This document shows positions 20,036-21,713 of a DNA stretch of 21,713 nucleotides, one piece after another. The notes beneath the pieces are model-generated. The model did no database searches and was not told where the DNA came from. It was given only the letters and a program-made list of their open reading frames with translations. Made by a program: the position numbers and the translations under genes. How positions within the stretch are numbered: position 1 is the first letter of the stretch; each line of letters starts with the position of its first letter. The stretch is from Solirubrobacterales bacterium 70-9. GTDB taxonomy: Bacteria > Actinomycetota > Thermoleophilia > Solirubrobacterales > 70-9. The DNA is taken from assembly GCA_001898095.1 (NCBI GenBank), contig MKSH01000268.1, positions 9,108 to 30,820 of the forward strand. Reading direction: 5' to 3'.

Positions 20036-20482
20036 GTGCCGGAGATCGTGAACAGCAGCCGCTTCGGGTCGATCGAGGTTTCCGACGACGCCGTGATCGA
20101 CTTCCCGGCGGGGCTGATCGGGGTCGGCGGCAGCCGCTTCGCGCTGATCGGCCGGGACGAGGGCGACGCCTTCCTCTGGCTGCAGGAGACGGAGCTGCCC
20201 GAGCTGGCGCTGCCGGTCACCGACCCGTTCCCGTTCTTCCCCGACTACGAGGTCCTGCTCGCCGACGCCGAGGCCGAGCGCACCGGGATCACCGACCCGG
20301 CCGACGTCGGCGTGCTGGTCGTCGTGCGGGCCGACGCCGACGATCCGGCGGCGATCGGCGCCAACCTGCTGGCGCCGATCCTGGTCGCCGGCGGGGTCGG
20401 GCACCAGGTGATGAACGAGGCCGGCTGGGCGCCGCTGCGCGAGCCCCTGTTCGCGGGCGGGCGCCGGCCCGCCGTGGCCTAG
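20036..20482 (+). CDS. fliW: Flagellar assembly factor FliW
   Basis: A 148-residue cytosolic protein that binds flagellin and CsrA; free FliW holds CsrA off flagellin mRNA. The family segments are SRFGSIEVSDDAVIDFPAGL then IGVGGSRFALI, the conserved FLWLQETELPELALPVTDPF, and VLVVVRADADDPAAIGANLL. GTG at 20036 follows GGAAGGGG (20023-20030) at the right distance. All eleven glutamate codons are GAG. It is directly followed by csrA, the order seen in Bacillus and many others. The flagellin gene it would act on is not in the window. Confidence 0.93.
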   Translation: MPEIVNSSRFGSIEVSDDAVIDFPAGLIGVGGSRFALIGRDEGDAFLWLQETELPELALPVTDPFPFFPDYEVLLADAEAERTGITDPADVGVLVVVRADADDPAAIGANLLAPILVAGGVGHQVMNEAGWAPLREPLFAGGRRPAVA

Positions 20483-20484
20483 CC

Positions 20485-20706
20485 ATGCTGAGCATCAGCC
20501 GCCGGGTGGGCGAGCGGATCCTGATCGGCGACGGCATCGTGGTCGAGGTGCTCGAGGTGAGCGGCGGCGGCGTGCGGCTCGGGATCACCGCGCCGGCGGC
20601 GCAGCGGATCTACCGCGAGGAGCTCTGGGAGCGGGTGAAGGCCGAGAACGAAGCGGCCGCGCAGGGCGACTTCAAGGCGCCGAAAGGGCGACCAGACCGA
20701 GGGTGA
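20485..20706 (+). CDS. csrA: Carbon storage regulator CsrA (RNA-binding)
   Basis: A 73-residue RNA-binding dimer that blocks translation of target mRNAs. It has MLSISRRVGERILIGDGIVV, VRLGITAPAAQRIYREELWE and the beta-strand core expected for CsrA; the conserved R in VRLGI and the IYREEL segment (R-EV/EL) form the RNA surface. The core ends near residue 57, and a basic tail GDFKAPKGRPDRG follows. The last 35 bases overlap the minus-strand LuxR gene end-to-end. ATG is two bases after the fliW stop, with no ribosome site of its own, so it is probably coupled to fliW translation. Confidence 0.95.
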   Translation: MLSISRRVGERILIGDGIVVEVLEVSGGGVRLGITAPAAQRIYREELWERVKAENEAAAQGDFKAPKGRPDRG

Positions 20707-21271
20707 TCGCCCGCGCCACGGCCTCGGCGGAGGTCCGGGCGCCGAGTTTGCGGCGGATGTTGCGGATGTGGGTGCGGGCGGTGTGGGGGCTGATGCAGAG
20801 CGCCGCGGCGATCTCCTCGATGCCGGAGCCGCGGGCCAGCTCGGTGGCGACGCGGCGCTCGCGGGCGGAGAGCGGTGCCGCCCGCGGCGGGTGTGTGTCG
20901 CACTCGAAGTAGGTGCCGCCGGCGGCGATCGTGTGGACGGCGCGGCTGAGGCGCTCGGCCGAGCACTCGCGGCAGACCGAACCTGCGGCGCCGAGCTGGA
21001 GCGTCGTCTCCAGGGTGAGCGGGCGGTCGACCAGCAGCAGCGCCTTGGCGCCGTGGCGGCGGGCGAGTCCGGCCGGGTCGTCGGTATGGGCGAGGCCGGC
21101 GAGGAGGACGACGTCAGCGTCGGTGGCGATGCTCTCGGCCTCGGCGCGGTCGGGGATCGTCACCTCGATCAGCTCGCTGCGCAGGAGCGCCCCCAGGGCC
21201 GCGGCGGAGATCGCACCGCCGCCGTAGATGGCGACGACGGGGACCTGGAGGATCGAGGAGTAGGGGTTCAT
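20672..21271 (-). CDS. LuxR/NarL-type regulator with degenerate receiver domain
   Basis: A 199-residue transcription factor. Residues 10-125 resemble a response-regulator receiver (VPVVAIYGGGAISAAALGAL, DADVVLLAGL, ALLLVDRPLT, LGAAGSVCRECSAERLSRAV). The phospho-acceptor Asp is replaced: VVLLAGL (54-60) has Ala58 where VVLLDL is usual. The conserved Lys of the fifth strand is also missing. The C-terminal GerE-type helix-turn-helix is intact: LSARERRVATELARGSGIEE, then IAAALCISPHTARTHIRNIR and RKLGARTSAEAV. It may act without phosphorylation, perhaps as a flagellar gene regulator given its position. ATG at 21271 overlaps the CHAP gene stop by four bases, so the two are co-transcribed. It runs antisense into csrA. 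Confidence 0.85.
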   Translation of the reverse strand: MNPYSSILQVPVVAIYGGGAISAAALGALLRSELIEVTIPDRAEAESIATDADVVLLAGLAHTDDPAGLARRHGAKALLLVDRPLTLETTLQLGAAGSVCRECSAERLSRAVHTIAAGGTYFECDTHPPRAAPLSARERRVATELARGSGIEEIAAALCISPHTARTHIRNIRRKLGARTSAEAVARAITLGLVALSAP

Positions 21272-21713
21272 CCGAGCCGTACGTATCCGGTGGCGCCGCT
21301 TTCGCCGGGCCCGTAGGTGCGCTGTGCGACTTCGTCGGACGAATTGCCCTCGATCGTGTGGATCGTGCCGTCGGGGTCGACCGATTCGACGATGCCGACG
21401 TGGTCGGAGCCCCAGACGATCAGGTCGCCGGCCTGCGGCGCCCCGCTTGCGGCGGGGATCGCGCGGCCGGTCCGTTCGGCCCATTCCCAGATCGCCCCGA
21501 CCGACTGGAAGCCTTCGCCGTTTTCGCCCAGCGGGATGCCCGCCTGGCGCGAGGCCCAGGAGACGAAGTCGGCGCACCAGGGCCCGACCTCGGCGCCCGC
21601 CACGGCGCCGCGGTATTCGGCGATCCGCGGCGAGTCGTTGGAGCCGGGCGGCATCTCCGCCTGGCCGACCTGGGTGCGGGCGATTGCCACGGCGGCGAGC
21701 GGGGCGGTGCCGG
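21268..21713 (-). CDS. CHAP-domain peptidoglycan hydrolase, 5' partial
   Basis: The frame is open to the window edge (21713), so the N-terminus and any signal or targeting part are missing; about 147 residues are visible. It matches the CHAP cysteine amidase/endopeptidase fold: catalytic Cys in GPWCADFVSWASRQAGIPLG, His in WGSDHVGIVE, and a third polar residue in TIHTIEGNSS. TQVGQAEMPPGSNDSPRIAE is typical of CHAP proteins in phage and flagellar clusters. It would cut peptide cross-links so the rod can pass the wall, the job done by the second half of FlgJ in proteobacteria, whose rod-binding half is a separate gene here. GAA dominates its glutamate codons (8 to 3), as in the other exported proteins. 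A GTG at 21690 could serve as a start but the frame continues upstream. Confidence 0.8.
   Translation of the reverse strand, partial: GTAPLAAVAIARTQVGQAEMPPGSNDSPRIAEYRGAVAGAEVGPWCADFVSWASRQAGIPLGENGEGFQSVGAIWEWAERTGRAIPAASGAPQAGDLIVWGSDHVGIVESVDPDGTIHTIEGNSSDEVAQRTYGPGESGATGYVRLG

Noticed and set aside
1..21713. CRISPR arrays, tRNA or rRNA genes, insertion sequences, prophage genes
   Set aside because: No regularly spaced repeats, no cloverleaf or rRNA-like stretch and no transposase or integrase motifs were seen while reading both strands.

Overview
The window is about 70% GC, with tightly packed genes, many 1-4 base start/stop overlaps, and frequent GTG starts. The gene content includes an actinobacterial-type IHF relative, YrbE/MlaE-like lipid-transport genes and a compact flagellar cluster. 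This points to a flagellated actinobacterium of the class Thermoleophilia (Conexibacter/Patulibacter/Solirubrobacterales-like). That placement is inferred from gene content and protein style, not from a database search.

Region 1 (1-4881, + strand) is an envelope lipid-transport operon. It holds the end of an MlaE/YrbE-type permease, an MlaF/Mkl-like ABC ATPase with an acidic N-terminal extension, a large MMPL/RND (HAE3-type) transporter, and a membrane-anchored thioredoxin-fold protein that has lost the first cysteine of its CXXC motif. Region 2 (4884-6469, +) has a stand-alone PheRS-type B3/4-domain protein, an unrecognised protein carrying a 54-bp in-frame palindromic insertion with a 7-bp direct duplication, and a small membrane protein. 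Region 3 (6494-8428, - strand) has a divergent actinobacterial IHF behind a long structured leader, and a PLP-dependent alpha-oxoamine synthase. Region 4 (8538-9833, +) has a small hypothetical protein and an AlkA-like DNA glycosylase.

Region 5 (9841-21713) is the late flagellar locus. The minus-strand arm, in transcription order, is a TPR glycosyltransferase, flaG, fliD, fliS and a fliT-like gene. Divergent from it is fliA (sigma-28), followed by a plus-strand operon: two hook-basal-body (FlgF/FlgG-type) proteins, a rod-binding FlgJ-like protein, flgN, flgK, flgL, fliW and csrA. On the opposite strand at the end are a CHAP-domain peptidoglycan hydrolase (cut by the window edge) and a LuxR-type regulator with a degenerate receiver, whose 3' end overlaps csrA. 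FliA probably drives both arms: the same sequence, TCAA-N15-G(A/T)CGA(A/T)TA, sits 11-12 bases before flaG and before the first basal-body gene. FliS, the FliT-like protein and FlgN are the likely export chaperones. FliD, FlgK and FlgL form the cap and hook-filament junction, and FliW/CsrA are the likely post-transcriptional switch for flagellin. No flagellin gene is in the window.

The main things that ordinary annotation would miss are: the in-frame palindromic element at 5591-5651 and a second imperfect palindrome in the MMPL linker; the pair of sigma-28-like promoters; three genes with a -10 box placed for leaderless mRNA; a 22-bp operator-like dyad between the glycosyltransferase and fliA; a gene-by-gene alternation between GAA and GAG glutamate codons that follows whether the product is exported or cytosolic; and convergent gene pairs whose two stop codons lie in one small palindrome. 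I saw no rRNA, tRNA, CRISPR array or insertion sequence.
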